Origin: Salegentibacter tibetensis
GTDB lineage: Bacteria; Bacteroidota; Bacteroidia; Flavobacteriales; Flavobacteriaceae
Assembly: GCF_020164485.1 (NCBI RefSeq)
Contig: NZ_JAIQZA010000019.1
Coordinates: forward strand, 18,067 to 82,066
Reading direction: 5' to 3'
Length of the DNA stretch: 64,000 bases
Part shown: one piece after another, positions 15,369 through 24,667 of the stretch
How the letters are laid out: each line of letters opens with the position of its first letter
Position numbering within the stretch: position 1 is the first letter of the stretch
Translations under genes and position numbers: made by a program
The notes under the pieces: model-generated
The model's input: the letters and a program-made list of their open reading frames with translations, nothing else
What the model was told of the DNA's origin: nothing
Database searches by the model: none

Positions 15369-16784
15369 TTACTGATTATCGCTAGAACCTTTCATTTCTT
15401 TGTCTTTATCCAAAGAAATCTCAACCCTACGGTTGTCTTGTCTTCCAGCTGCAGTGTTGTTAGTTGCAATTGGTCTTTCTTCACCATAACCTTCAGAAGT
15501 CAATCTGCTGCTTGGGATACCATTCTCTTCCAACCATGCTTTTACTGAAGCAGCACGTTCACGAGATAATTTCTCGTTGTATTCTGCACTACCGGTACTA
15601 TCGGTATGACCTTCAATGTGGAAGATTGTGTTTGAATATTCGTTCATTATTTCAGCGATAGACTGAAGAGCTTCTTCTGAATCTGTTCTAATAGTTGCTT
15701 TGTTCAAGTCGAACAATACAGTTTTAGAATATTCGTTTAATTCAGAAATAACTTCTACGTCTGGCTCTGGACATCCATTGTTAGCGGCAGTTCCAGGAAC
15801 ATCTGGACATTCGTCGTCTTTATCTAAAACACCATCACCATCACGATCTTCGTAAGGACATCCGTTGTTTTCAACTGGTCCGGCTTCTTCTGGACAATCA
15901 TCTTTATGATCTGGAACCCCGTCACCATCGGTATCAGGACATCCATTAAATTCAGCAAGTCCGGCTACTTCTGGACACTCATCTTCAGGATCTGGGATAC
16001 CATCACCATCAGTATCAGGACATCCATCAAATTCAGCTAGACCGGCAACATCTGGACAGGCATCTAAATGATCTGGGATACCATCACCGTCAGAATCTGG
16101 GCATCCGTTAAATTCTGGTAATCCAGGAATTTCAGGACATTCATCATCTTTATCGTAAATACCATCACCATCAGAGTCAACTCCACCAAACATAAATTTC
16201 ACACCGGCAGAGTGTTGAAAGTGAGTACCATTATCTATTTCGAAAACGTGCTTATACATAGATTCAACTGTAAAAGCAACGTGGTCTGAAAACCAAAAAT
16301 TTAAACCAAATTTACCGTTTAGGGTAGGGGTGTCTAAATTAGAAATATCTTCACTACCCTGATCTCCAATCCAGGTATAACCACCACCTACACCTACATA
16401 AGGATCTATCCAACCTTCGTTAAGTAGTGCTCGTAAACTATAGTCAAATGTACCGTCTAGGGCATAATAAGTAAGGTCGTTAATAGCTCTATCTCCAAAT
16501 TTATCTATTTGGTTAACAGAACCTCCAATTTCAAATACAAGACCAGACCCAATATATCTACCTAGGGTCAATTTAGAAAAAGAAGGAATAATATTCCAGT
16601 GGTCTCCAGTATTGAAAAAATCTTCGAAAGTTCCACCTAAGGGAGCATCTCCACCGGTAGGGTAAAAATCTACCACGTTGGTCTTAACTCCTATAGACCA
16701 AGGATTGTTAGCATCCTGTGCAGTTACCGAAGTAATGCCCAGAACCAACATTGTAGCGAATAAAATTTTGCTAAGATGTTTCAT
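15369..16784 (-). CDS. ompA: OmpA family outer-membrane protein with thrombospondin type 3 repeats
   Basis: This is probably an abundant structural outer-membrane protein that anchors the envelope to peptidoglycan. The 471-residue precursor has a signal peptide (residues 1-22, ending SVTAQ). An eight-stranded beta-barrel domain follows to about residue 200. Five calcium-binding thrombospondin type 3 units occupy residues 203-339, in 27-residue steps of DxDGDG..D..D.CP..(A/P)G..E..GCP. An OmpA C-terminal domain at about 352-460 follows, with [22 protein letters not shown] and GYGEERPIA. The tail is [11 protein letters not shown]. It has a near-ideal promoter and its own terminator. Confidence 0.95.
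   Translation of the reverse strand: MKHLSKILFATMLVLGITSVTAQDANNPWSIGVKTNVVDFYPTGGDAPLGGTFEDFFNTGDHWNIIPSFSKLTLGRYIGSGLVFEIGGSVNQIDKFGDRAINDLTYYALDGTFDYSLRALLNEGWIDPYVGVGGGYTWIGDQGSEDISNLDTPTLNGKFGLNFWFSDHVAFTVESMYKHVFEIDNGTHFQHSAGVKFMFGGVDSDGDGIYDKDDECPEIPGLPEFNGCPDSDGDGIPDHLDACPDVAGLAEFDGCPDTDGDGIPDPEDECPEVAGLAEFNGCPDTDGDGVPDHKDDCPEEAGPVENNGCPYEDRDGDGVLDKDDECPDVPGTAANNGCPEPDVEVISELNEYSKTVLFDLNKATIRTDSEEALQSIAEIMNEYSNTIFHIEGHTDSTGSAEYNEKLSRERAASVKAWLEENGIPSSRLTSEGYGEERPIATNNTAAGRQDNRRVEISLDKDKEMKGSSDNQ
15765..16178 (-). repeat. 81-bp coding tandem repeats (TSP3 units of ompA)
   Basis: Five consecutive units, four of 81 bp and a last one of 87 bp, encode the DxDGDGIPD...GCP calcium-binding repeats. 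The units are similar in DNA as well as protein, so copy number could vary by slippage or recombination. Confidence 0.85.
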
Positions 16785-16818
16785 ATTTAATAGTTTAGTT
16801 TTAAGTGTTAATTGTTAA

Positions 16819-16849
16819 CAAAAGTAGACTGTTAAAGCTTATTGGCAAA
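16819..16849 (-). promoter_or_regulatory. Strong promoter of ompA
   Basis: On the minus strand TTTG (16849-16846), exactly 19 bases, then TACTTTTG (16826-16819) is a full match to TTTG-N19-TAnnTTTG. The leader to the ATG is about 28 bases and AT-rich, as in strongly expressed Bacteroidetes genes. Confidence 0.75.
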
Positions 16850-16979
16850 GCATAAAATAATAAAGTTTTCTTAATAAACCCTTGAATAATGCCGTTTTAG
16901 AGAGCTTTTTAAGAATTGTAAGCCTTTGTTTTTGCTAAATTTTCAATACAAATGTTCTATATTTTAACAGTATCAAAAC

Positions 16980-18173
16980 TTAAATTACTTCTAGCTCTTT
17001 TCCAACTTTAATAAATGCAGATATTGCATTGTCTAAATGTTCTTGCTCGTGAGCTGCAGACAGTTGTACTCTTATTCTGGCCTTTTCTTTTGGCACCACA
17101 GGATAAAAGAATCCAATTACATAAATGCCTTCTTCCAATAGCCTTTCTGCCATTTTTTGGGAAAGTTTGGCATCATAGAGCATTACCGGAACAATTGCAG
17201 ATTCTCCATCAATAATATCAAAACCAGCATCTTTAATTCCTTTCTTAAAATATTCGGTGTTGCTTTTTAGTTTTTCTCTTAGGCTATTATCGTTTTTAAG
17301 CATATCAAATACCTTAATCGAGGCACCAACAATGGAAGGAGCAAGGGAATTTGAAAATAAATAGGGTCTTGAGCGTTGTCTTAGCAACTCTATAATTTCC
17401 TTTTTAGCCGTGGTATAGCCGCCCATAGCACCACCAAGTGCTTTTCCTAGCGTTCCTGTGATGATATCTACGCGATCCATAACCCCTTTTTCTTCCAGGG
17501 TTCCAATACCTTTTTCGCCAATAAACCCGGTTGCGTGGCATTCATCTATCATTACCAATGCATCATATTTATCGGCCAGGTCACAAATTTTGTCCAGGGG
17601 AGCTACAAGCCCGTCCATGGAGAAAACACCATCGGTTACGATAAGTTTAAATCTGGCTCCTTTTTCGTTAGCATCCTGAAGTTGTTTTTCCAAATCGGCC
17701 ATATCGCCGTTTTGGTACCGATATCTCGCCGCCTTACATAAACGCACCCCATCAATAATAGAGGCGTGGTTTAGGGAATCTGAAATTATCGCATCTTCCT
17801 TAGTTAAAAGCGGTTCAAAAATTCCGCCATTGGCGTCAAAACACGCAGCGTATAGAATAGTATCTTCTGTTCCGTAGAAATCGGCAATTTTTTGTTCCAG
17901 TTCTTTATGGATATCCTGGGTTCCGCAAATAAACCTAACGCTAGACATTCCAAATCCGTGGGTGTCCATAGTATCTTTTGCCGCCTGAATAACTTCCGGA
18001 TGGGAGGAAAGCCCTAAATAATTATTGGCGCAGAAATTAATCACTTCCTGCCCTGTAGAAATTTTGATTACCGCATCCTGAGGTCCGGTAATTATGCGTT
18101 CTTTTTTAAAAAGCCCGTCTTCTTCAATTTGTTTCAGTTCCTTTTGTAAATGGTCTTTTATCTTTCCGTACAT
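16980..18173 (-). CDS. kbl: Glycine C-acetyltransferase (2-amino-3-ketobutyrate CoA ligase)
   Basis: Kbl splits 2-amino-3-ketobutyrate with CoA to glycine and acetyl-CoA in threonine breakdown. The 397-residue protein matches the alpha-oxoamine synthase family in full length. It has [10 protein letters not shown] at 46-55, [12 protein letters not shown] with His136, DGVFSMDG, the [12 protein letters not shown] strand, and the PLP-binding Lys244 in GTLGKALGG. These positions equal those of E. coli Kbl. A threonine dehydrogenase gene is not adjacent in this window. A promoter box lies between it and addA. Other oxoamine synthases (BioF, serine palmitoyltransferase) are less likely given the match. 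Confidence 0.94.
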   Translation of the reverse strand: MYGKIKDHLQKELKQIEEDGLFKKERIITGPQDAVIKISTGQEVINFCANNYLGLSSHPEVIQAAKDTMDTHGFGMSSVRFICGTQDIHKELEQKIADFYGTEDTILYAACFDANGGIFEPLLTKEDAIISDSLNHASIIDGVRLCKAARYRYQNGDMADLEKQLQDANEKGARFKLIVTDGVFSMDGLVAPLDKICDLADKYDALVMIDECHATGFIGEKGIGTLEEKGVMDRVDIITGTLGKALGGAMGGYTTAKKEIIELLRQRSRPYLFSNSLAPSIVGASIKVFDMLKNDNSLREKLKSNTEYFKKGIKDAGFDIIDGESAIVPVMLYDAKLSQKMAERLLEEGIYVIGFFYPVVPKEKARIRVQLSAAHEQEHLDNAISAFIKVGKELEVI

Positions 18174-18191
18174 AATTTTTCTATTTTTTTA

Positions 18192-18199
18192 CAAATTTA
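18192..18199 (-). promoter_or_regulatory. -7 box of kbl
   Basis: Minus-strand TAAATTTG, 18 bases before the kbl ATG, in the short gap after addA. The -33 element would fall inside the end of addA and is not clear. Confidence 0.45.
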
Positions 18200-18207
18200 C
18201 ATTTCTT

Positions 18208-21200
18208 TTAAACAAGGCGTACTTTAAGCGTTTTATTTGTATAAACAAGGTTTTTACTGCCTATAATGTAGCCCATATCCTGTAAAATCGAGGCATAATT
18301 ATTAATTTGAGTTTCGTGAGAAGCATTGAACTTTCCGGTTTTGTAATCTATAATATTCACGGTGTTTCCCGAAAAATTAATGCGGTCTGGCCTAAGTCTT
18401 TTACCTTCCGGACTTAAAATGTCGCGTTCGTTATAACTTGTTGCGTTTTCTGTAAAGTATTCTGAAAGTTGCGGGTGACTCGTAATTTCAACAAGTAATT
18501 TTTCTATTTTCTCCGCGGAATCTTTTGTGATTATTCCATTGTTTACAGCTTGGGCAACAACAGGTTTTACCTGGTCCTTGTAATCTATTTGCGCCAGTAA
18601 TTCGTGCAGGATTTCTCCTTTTTCAATCGCTTCTTCCTGCTTGCTGTCCCACAGCATTCCCGATTTTGTAACGATATTCACCGCCTTATTCTGTGTTGCT
18701 GAAGAATAAAATTTTTCAGAAATAATATTTTCTGAAAGCTTTTCTTCTGAAGTTGTCGGGATCCCAATTTCTCCAAATTCATAAACATTGATGTTAGGAT
18801 CCCATCTCCCGATGTTTTTTAAAAAACCGATCAATAAACCTGAAGTTTTATAAGCTTTTTCATTGCCTTTTGCATCTATTTCTTTCTTACTCAACAAATA
18901 TAATTGCTGAGAAGCCCTTGTACAGGCTACGTAAAGCACATTTAAGGTGTCAAGTTCCTTTTGATGAATTAGCTCTGTATAAATCTCGGAGGCCTTCGGA
19001 CCCCAATTCAGCATTTTATCTGAAGCGCTTAGGTAATTCATTGGAATTTCATTTAAAGGCGGCTCCATAGGTAGCCAAAGCGAATCCATTCGAGTGCTTT
19101 TTGAATCGGAATTTGCATAGGGATAGATCACTACCGGAAATTCTAAACCTTTGGATTTATGAATCGTCATTATTTGTACAGCATCTTCAGCTTTAGGAAC
19201 CACAATGCTTAAACTTTCTTTTTCCTGAAGCCATAAATCAATAAAATCAGCTATACCGGCAGTTGCTTTTTGTGTGCTTTCAAAAATGAAATCGAGAAAA
19301 AACTGTACGTAAGCATTGGAAGTTTCTACCAGTGAGAAGCTTCGAATAATATATTCAGCAGCTTCATAGACGGAAAGGTGCTTTATTTCATCAAGATTAA
19401 AATGGATATCATAATCCTTTAACCAATGGAAAAATGCTCTTCCGTCTTTGGGTAAATTCGCCGAAATAATAAGGTAGTGGTTTTCTATTTCAAGAAAATC
19501 AGCCAGGAAATCAAAAAGCTCCAGTTTTAAGGTGTTGTCTTTGGGGCTTAAAGAAAATTCCAACAAATGGGCAATAAAATTTACTTCGGGGGAATTAGCT
19601 ACCAGTAAGGTTTCCGAAGAAACCACGGGAATATTATTCTCGCTTAAATAACTCGCAATAGTAATACCTTCTTTCTTTTTGCGGGTTAAGATGCAGATAT
19701 CTCCTTTTTTAAACTTTTTATCCTCCAGATTTTGAATAATTTCGAGGATCTTTTCAGGATAAATCTCGTGTTCTTCAGCAATATTTTCGGCTTCAATAAA
19801 ATTGATATTCACATAGCCAAAATCCCCTTTTCTAGGATTTTGCTTACTTTCTTCAAATAAATTGCAATAAGCCGGATGTTGTAAAGTGCCGGAGGCATAA
19901 TTGAATAAGCTATTGTTGAAATTTACAATCTGGCTCCCGCTTCGGTAATTATCTGGTAAGTTTGCTACCCGTTTTTCAATACTAAATGGATTGGTATCTA
20001 AGCATAGGTCTATAAACTGCTCGGCTTTGCCACCGCGCCACCTGTAGATAGATTGTTTCGCGTCGCCAACCAACATCGCGCTGGCGGGATCTTGAATATT
20101 TTCAGAAGAAAGTTTGTTGTCTATAAGCGGGATCAGGTTTTCCCACTGCATTTGCGAAGTGTCCTGAAATTCGTCTATAAAATAATTTTGATACCGCTCA
20201 CCAAGCCTTTCGTAAATAAAAGGTGCCGGCTGGTCTTTAACCTGCGCGCTAATTTTTGGGTTAAATTCTGAAATAAGGATTAGATTGCGCTCTTTTTTTA
20301 TAAGCTCCACTTCCTGGTTTATGGCGTTAAGCAAAGAGAGTTGGGTAAGATTCTTTCTAATTGCACTTAGAAAATCCAGATTTAAGTAAGCCCTTTTCGA
20401 AATCTCGAAAAGACTAACTATTAAAGATTGGATACTATCCAACGCATCCTTAGCAGCTTGATTTTTATTTGCTTTTGCATAAAGAGGAGCAGTTTCCAGC
20501 TTTTGCATCCAGGATTTCTCAAAACCGTCTATGGATTTTTGATCCCTTAATTTCACGAAATGCTTATAAACGTATCCCCCGCTAAAATCTTTTTCTTCGA
20601 TATTGTTATTTTCAACCAGATCGAAAAATTCGTGGCTTGTTTCAGCAATTAGATCTTCGGTATTTTTAATTTCTGAACTTATTCTTTCCTTGAATTTCCG
20701 AAAATCTTCTGGAGTTTTTCCTTTAAGCTTTTTCAGCGCTTCCTGGTGATTTTCGCCAATAAGTAATTCAGAAATCTCAAAAAGGTCTTTCGCGATATCC
20801 CAGCTCTTATCATCATCGGTTTTACTTACGGCAAAAGCGATTAGTATTTTGGTGAGATCTTTATCGGTTCCGGCTTTGCTTATAAGTCGGTCTACGGCTT
20901 CCGTCAGGATTTGCCGGGTGTTAAGGGCAATTTCAAAATTTACCGGAAGACCAAGATCCTTAGCGAAAGTTCTAAGAACCCTATGTGTAAACCCGTCTAT
21001 GGTTGATACTTCAAAAGCAGCGTAATTATGAATGATGCTTTTCAAAATCTTTGCTGCCTTTGTTTTGAGGTCAGTTTCAGATAAACCGGTTTCTTCAGAA
21101 ATAATTTTAAAAAGAGGATTATTGGCAGCAGTAGTTTCTTCAGCAGTAAAACCCCTTAAACTACTTATAATTCTTGATTTCATTTCATCTACCGCCTTAT

Positions 21201-21339
21201 TGGTAAAAGTAATTGCGAGGATATTTTTATAAGCGTCATGTTTTTTACTTTTAAACAAGAGAAGTAAATACTCCTTAACAAGGGTGAAAGTTTTTCCCGA
21301 TCCCGCAGAAGCATTGTAAATGGTAAAGTTATTATTCAA
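18208..21339 (-). CDS. addA: AddA-like UvrD/REP-family helicase-nuclease
   Basis: This is the motor and nuclease subunit that resects double-strand DNA ends with AddB. The 1043-residue protein has the Walker A motif ASAGSGKT at 10-17, motif Ia LAITFTNKAVDEMK, Walker B-type FIDEFQDTS, the VGDAKQSIYRWRGG motif, IMTIHKSKGLEFPVVIYP and LNVLYVACTRA. These are in the SF1A order. The C-terminal nuclease has KGEILHELLAQI and RPDRINF followed by IIDYKTGK. The start is a TTG at 21339. The first residues (MNNNFTIYNASAGSGKT) fit the family, which begins just before Walker A. It is the first of the minus-strand group addA, kbl, ompA, addB. Confidence 0.93.
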   Translation of the reverse strand: MNNNFTIYNASAGSGKTFTLVKEYLLLLFKSKKHDAYKNILAITFTNKAVDEMKSRIISSLRGFTAEETTAANNPLFKIISEETGLSETDLKTKAAKILKSIIHNYAAFEVSTIDGFTHRVLRTFAKDLGLPVNFEIALNTRQILTEAVDRLISKAGTDKDLTKILIAFAVSKTDDDKSWDIAKDLFEISELLIGENHQEALKKLKGKTPEDFRKFKERISSEIKNTEDLIAETSHEFFDLVENNNIEEKDFSGGYVYKHFVKLRDQKSIDGFEKSWMQKLETAPLYAKANKNQAAKDALDSIQSLIVSLFEISKRAYLNLDFLSAIRKNLTQLSLLNAINQEVELIKKERNLILISEFNPKISAQVKDQPAPFIYERLGERYQNYFIDEFQDTSQMQWENLIPLIDNKLSSENIQDPASAMLVGDAKQSIYRWRGGKAEQFIDLCLDTNPFSIEKRVANLPDNYRSGSQIVNFNNSLFNYASGTLQHPAYCNLFEESKQNPRKGDFGYVNINFIEAENIAEEHEIYPEKILEIIQNLEDKKFKKGDICILTRKKKEGITIASYLSENNIPVVSSETLLVANSPEVNFIAHLLEFSLSPKDNTLKLELFDFLADFLEIENHYLIISANLPKDGRAFFHWLKDYDIHFNLDEIKHLSVYEAAEYIIRSFSLVETSNAYVQFFLDFIFESTQKATAGIADFIDLWLQEKESLSIVVPKAEDAVQIMTIHKSKGLEFPVVIYPYANSDSKSTRMDSLWLPMEPPLNEIPMNYLSASDKMLNWGPKASEIYTELIHQKELDTLNVLYVACTRASQQLYLLSKKEIDAKGNEKAYKTSGLLIGFLKNIGRWDPNINVYEFGEIGIPTTSEEKLSENIISEKFYSSATQNKAVNIVTKSGMLWDSKQEEAIEKGEILHELLAQIDYKDQVKPVVAQAVNNGIITKDSAEKIEKLLVEITSHPQLSEYFTENATSYNERDILSPEGKRLRPDRINFSGNTVNIIDYKTGKFNASHETQINNYASILQDMGYIIGSKNLVYTNKTLKVRLV

Positions 21340-21459
21340 ATAGGTTGGATTTTAGAGAAGATTATAATTTTTAAAGGTAAAATAAAAAAGTTTTGTACTA
21401 TACGCAGGCTTTTAAGTATTTTATAACACTAAAATGTTTCTATTAAATAGCTTAATACC

Positions 21460-21467
21460 TAAATTTG
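21460..21467 (+). promoter_or_regulatory. -7 box of sodA
   Basis: TAAATTTG fits TAnnTTTG and lies 38 bases before the ATG. No exact -33 TTG is visible at the usual distance. Confidence 0.45.
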
Positions 21468-21505
21468 AGTGAATTTATTACTAATCACTAAAATATTATA
21501 TACAA

Positions 21506-22114
21506 ATGGCTTTTGAGTTACCAAAGTTAAAATATGCATTTGATGCATTAGAACCACATATAGATGCAAAAACCATGGAAATACACCATGGAAAACATCA
21601 CGCAGGTTATACTAAAAAATTGAACGCTGCAATTGAAGGTACTGATCTGGAAGGAAAAACCATAGAGAATATCCTTGAAAATCTTGATAAATCTAACACA
21701 GCCGTAAGAAATAACGGAGGTGGATTTTATAACCACAGATTATTTTGGGAAATTATGTCTCCAGATGGTGGCGGAAAACCAGAAGGTGAACTTGCGAAAG
21801 CAATAGATACCGCATTTGGATCTTTTGAAGCTTTTAAAGATGAATTTTCTAAAGCGGCTGCTGGACAGTTTGGTTCCGGATGGGCCTGGCTTTGTGTTCA
21901 GGAAGGTGGAAAAGTAGAGATTTGCTCTACTGCAAATCAGGACAACCCTTTAATGCCGGGAATCGGTTGTGATGGAACTCCAGTTTTAGGTTTAGATGTT
22001 TGGGAACACGCATATTACCTAAATTACCAAAACCGTCGTCCAGATTACATTGAAGCTTTCTTTAATGTAATTGACTGGAAAGAAGTAGGAAGCAGATATG
22101 CGAAGCAGAAATAA
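21506..22114 (+). CDS. sodA: Superoxide dismutase, Mn-type
   Basis: The enzyme dismutes superoxide in the cytoplasm, as no signal peptide is present. All four metal ligands of the Fe/Mn family are seen in the 202-residue protein: His27, His77, Asp164 and His168 (DVWEHAYY). Second-sphere residues favour manganese: Gly73 in NNGGGFYNH and Gln145 in ANQDNPL, where iron enzymes have an N-terminal Gln and an Ala in those places. A cambialistic enzyme remains possible, as known in Bacteroidetes. It is a single gene with a promoter box upstream and a strong terminator right after. Confidence 0.93.
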   Translation: MAFELPKLKYAFDALEPHIDAKTMEIHHGKHHAGYTKKLNAAIEGTDLEGKTIENILENLDKSNTAVRNNGGGFYNHRLFWEIMSPDGGGKPEGELAKAIDTAFGSFEAFKDEFSKAAAGQFGSGWAWLCVQEGGKVEICSTANQDNPLMPGIGCDGTPVLGLDVWEHAYYLNYQNRRPDYIEAFFNVIDWKEVGSRYAKQK

Positions 22115-22139
22115 TATAATTAGTATTTCTTAATATATT

Positions 22140-22167
22140 AAAAGACCGCCTTTAGAGCGGTCTTTTT
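22140..22167 (+). terminator. Terminator of sodA
   Basis: AAAGACCGC pairs with GCGGTCTTT around a seven-base loop and is followed by a T run. Confidence 0.88.
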
Positions 22168-22184
22168 CGTGCCAGAATGTTTAG

Positions 22185-22276
22185 AATAAAAAAAGGTGGA
22201 TTTTTAGATCCACCTTTTTTTGCCCCAAATCTACCATGAACTTAACCTACTTATGTTATGGTGATTCTAAAGTATA
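22185..22276. repeat. Direct repeat A, copy 1 (hairpin plus conserved 36-bp tail)
   Basis: An A/T-flanked hairpin (GGTGGAT/ATCCACC with seven As before and seven Ts after) is followed by a 36-bp stretch at 22221-22256. The whole aligns without gaps to 22549-22620 with one difference in 72 positions, then drifts. The hairpin alone would work as a two-way terminator. Confidence 0.8.
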
Positions 22277-22305
22277 CTGAATAAATCTTGCTCGCAACTT
22301 TTTTA

Positions 22306-22495
22306 GATCAACGGCATATTTATTAGTTAAATCATTGAAAATCAAAAATAAATGTAAGAAAATGATGTTTTCTGTGGCTTTGAAATCTTTACTTAAATAA
22401 GTTAGGAGGCTGAATAAGATCAATAAAGATCAAAGACGTATTTATCTGTTAAAGTATTGAATATCAAAATTTAATGTAAGAAAGACTGAATTTTC
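22306..22495. repeat. Degenerate direct repeat B (two copies)
   Basis: The stretch from GATCAACGGC at 22306 to about 22372 resembles the stretch from GATCAAAGAC at 22428 to about 22495. They share TATTTAT, GTTAAA, ATTGAA, ATCAAAA and AATGTAAGAAA in order. They lie between the two copies of repeat A, giving an A-B-B'-A' order in the sodA-purF gap. No gene is seen in the region. Confidence 0.6.
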
Positions 22496-22548
22496 ATGTC
22501 AGTTCACTACGGTATTGTTATAATGGGAAAATTTATAATTCGGGTACA

Positions 22549-22641
22549 AATAAAAAAAGGCGGATTTTTAGATCCACCTTTTTTTGCCCCAAATCTACCA
22601 TGAACTTAACCTACTTATGTTTATGGTTCTGCTAAAGTATA
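22549..22641. repeat. Direct repeat A, copy 2; probable purF terminator
   Basis: This is the second copy of repeat A, exactly 364 bases from the first. Its one stem difference (GGCGG) pairs as a G-U wobble on the minus strand but mismatches on the plus strand. It lies about 60-150 bases downstream of purF, so it probably ends that minus-strand transcript. Confidence 0.7.
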
Positions 22642-22701
22642 TAAACTTATTCCTGCAAAAAATCATTTTAGACGAAAGGCAGGAAAATTTGTTTAAATGC
22701 A

Positions 22702-24600
22702 CTAATAGGCTCTTCCTGCGGTTCCTTCGTAGAAATTAATAAAAGCCCTATTCACTACTCTATTACCTCCAAAGGTTGGATAATTCCCTGTAAAATACCA
22801 GTCGCCCAGGTTTTTAGGGCAGGCTTTATGTAAATTATCTACTGTTTGGTAAATTACTTTCACATCTGCTCTTACATCGGTATCACAAAGTAATTCTGAA
22901 ATTTTATCAGAAATTTGCTCATCGGTAAAAGGCTCGTAGATTTCCTTTACGAAGTTCTTAACCTCTACATCGGCAAGATCTACCTGTAGTTTACATTTTT
23001 CGTAAACTTTCTCTACCATATCGTATTGTTTGTTTTCCTGTAAAAGTTCCAGGGCTGCTCTAAAAGCAACAAGATCTTCCAGTCGTGCCATATCTATTCC
23101 GTAACAATCTGGATAGCGAATTTGCGGAGCCGAAGAGACTACTACAATTTGTTTTGGGTTTAACCTGTCCATCATTTTAATAATACTCTTCTTTAAAGTG
23201 GTTCCCCTAACAATGCTGTCATCTATAATTACCAGGCTGTCTTCCGGCTTTACCACGCCGTAAGTCACATCGTAAACGTGAGCTACAAGATCGTCCCGGC
23301 TGCTATCTTCAGTAATAAAAGTTCTAAGCTTAACGTCTTTAATCGCAATTTTTTCGGTACGTAGGCGGTGTGCTAATATTTCCTGAAGTCGCGCATCAGT
23401 TAATGTTTCCTTTTCGGCAAGGATAGCATCGTTCTTCTGTTTGTTCAATTCATCCTGTGCTGCTTCAACCATTCCGTAGAAACTTGTTTCCGCAGTATTC
23501 GGAATAAAAGAGAAAACTGTATTTATAGTATCGTGGTCTATAGATTTTAATACTTCAGGCATCAATAAACGCCCAAGCATCTTACGTTCTTTATAGATCT
23601 CGGCATCGCTTCCGCGGGAAAAATAAATACGCTCAAAAGAACAGGCTTTTCGCTCTAAAGGTTCAAGAATTTGTTTGATGTTAACCTCGCCGCTTTTTTT
23701 GGTAATAATAGCGTGTCCCGGCGGTAGTTCGTGTACATCATCAAAATCTACATTGAATGCGGTTTGAATTACCGGCCTTTCTGAGGCAACTACTACAACT
23801 TCGTCATCTTTATAATAATAAGCAGGGCGAATTCCCGCCGGATCACGTAAAACAAAAGAATCACCGTGCCCAAGTAAACCGGCCATAGCGTAACCACCAT
23901 CCCAGTTTTTAGAGGATTTCCTAAGTATTTTGGCAACGTTTAATTTTTCAGCAATAATAGGGGATGCTGAAACTTTTGAGAAACCTTGCTTTTTTAATTT
24001 TTTATAAAGTTTTTCTACTTCTGAATCCAGGAAATGACCAATTTTTTCCATAACCGTAACGGTATCGGCCTTTTCTTTTGGATGCTGTCCTAATTCTACC
24101 AGGTTGTTAAAAAGCTGGTTAACATTAGTCATATTAAAATTTCCCGCAACAATCAGGTTACGGTGCATCCAGTTATTTTGCCGAAGAAATGGATGTACAT
24201 TTTCTATACTGTTTTTCCCGAAAGTTCCGTAACGAACGTGACCAAGATAAACTTCCCCTACATAAGGGATGTGTTTCTTTTGCAGGGAAACATTTTCGGC
24301 GTACTCAGGGTTAGCTTTAATTTCCTCGTTGATCCTGCCGTTAATCTGCTCGAAAATATCCTGAATGGGCTGTGCCGCATTCGATCTAATTCGACTTATA
24401 TAACGATCTCCTGGAGCGGTACTCAATTTGATGTTGGCAAAACCGGCACCATCTTGGCCGCGGTTATGCTGTTTTTCCATCATTAAATACATCTTGTTAA
24501 TCCCATAAAAGGCAGTACCATATTTTTCTTTATAGTATTCCAGGGGTTTTAACAAGCGTATTTGTGCAATTCCACATTCGTGTTTTAGGGCGTCACTCAT
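22702..24600 (-). CDS. purF: Amidophosphoribosyltransferase (PurF-type)
   Basis: PurF makes 5-phosphoribosylamine from PRPP and glutamine, the first committed step of purine synthesis. The 632-residue protein starts MSDALKHECGIA. The N-terminal nucleophile glutaminase Cys is residue 9, so eight residues would be removed. The glutaminase part includes QHNRGQDGAG and YLGHVRYGTFG. The phosphoribosyltransferase part has RGSDAEIYKERK and the PRPP loop VIIDDSIVRGTTLKKS. It is longer than the E. coli enzyme (about 505) because of insertions and a C-terminal extension ending TAGRAY. Bacteroidetes have such a long form in my recollection. Confidence 0.9.
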   Translation of the reverse strand: MSDALKHECGIAQIRLLKPLEYYKEKYGTAFYGINKMYLMMEKQHNRGQDGAGFANIKLSTAPGDRYISRIRSNAAQPIQDIFEQINGRINEEIKANPEYAENVSLQKKHIPYVGEVYLGHVRYGTFGKNSIENVHPFLRQNNWMHRNLIVAGNFNMTNVNQLFNNLVELGQHPKEKADTVTVMEKIGHFLDSEVEKLYKKLKKQGFSKVSASPIIAEKLNVAKILRKSSKNWDGGYAMAGLLGHGDSFVLRDPAGIRPAYYYKDDEVVVVASERPVIQTAFNVDFDDVHELPPGHAIITKKSGEVNIKQILEPLERKACSFERIYFSRGSDAEIYKERKMLGRLLMPEVLKSIDHDTINTVFSFIPNTAETSFYGMVEAAQDELNKQKNDAILAEKETLTDARLQEILAHRLRTEKIAIKDVKLRTFITEDSSRDDLVAHVYDVTYGVVKPEDSLVIIDDSIVRGTTLKKSIIKMMDRLNPKQIVVVSSAPQIRYPDCYGIDMARLEDLVAFRAALELLQENKQYDMVEKVYEKCKLQVDLADVEVKNFVKEIYEPFTDEQISDKISELLCDTDVRADVKVIYQTVDNLHKACPKNLGDWYFTGNYPTFGGNRVVNRAFINFYEGTAGRAY

Positions 24601-24633
24601 AGTAAATGCTTAGCGGATTTTATTCCGGCTTTA

Positions 24634-24663
24634 TATAAAAAATGCCCTGAATAATCAGGGCAT
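24634..24663 (-). terminator. Terminator between the PfkB kinase gene and purF
   Basis: ATGCCCTGA (24642-24650) and TCAGGGCAT (24655-24663) form a perfect nine-base stem with a four-base loop. On the minus strand a T run follows, so it ends the kinase transcript before purF. Confidence 0.82.
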
Positions 24664-24667
24664 AGGT

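Noticed and set aside
15765..16178. Tandem repeats as a mobile or CRISPR-like array
   Set aside because: The 81-bp units are in frame and encode thrombospondin type 3 calcium-binding repeats of OmpA.
22234..22278. Possible short leader peptide MNLTYLC in the repeat between sodA and purF
   Set aside because: The same start is found in both repeat copies, but the frames end differently and no downstream gene is on that strand; kept only as a question in the findings.
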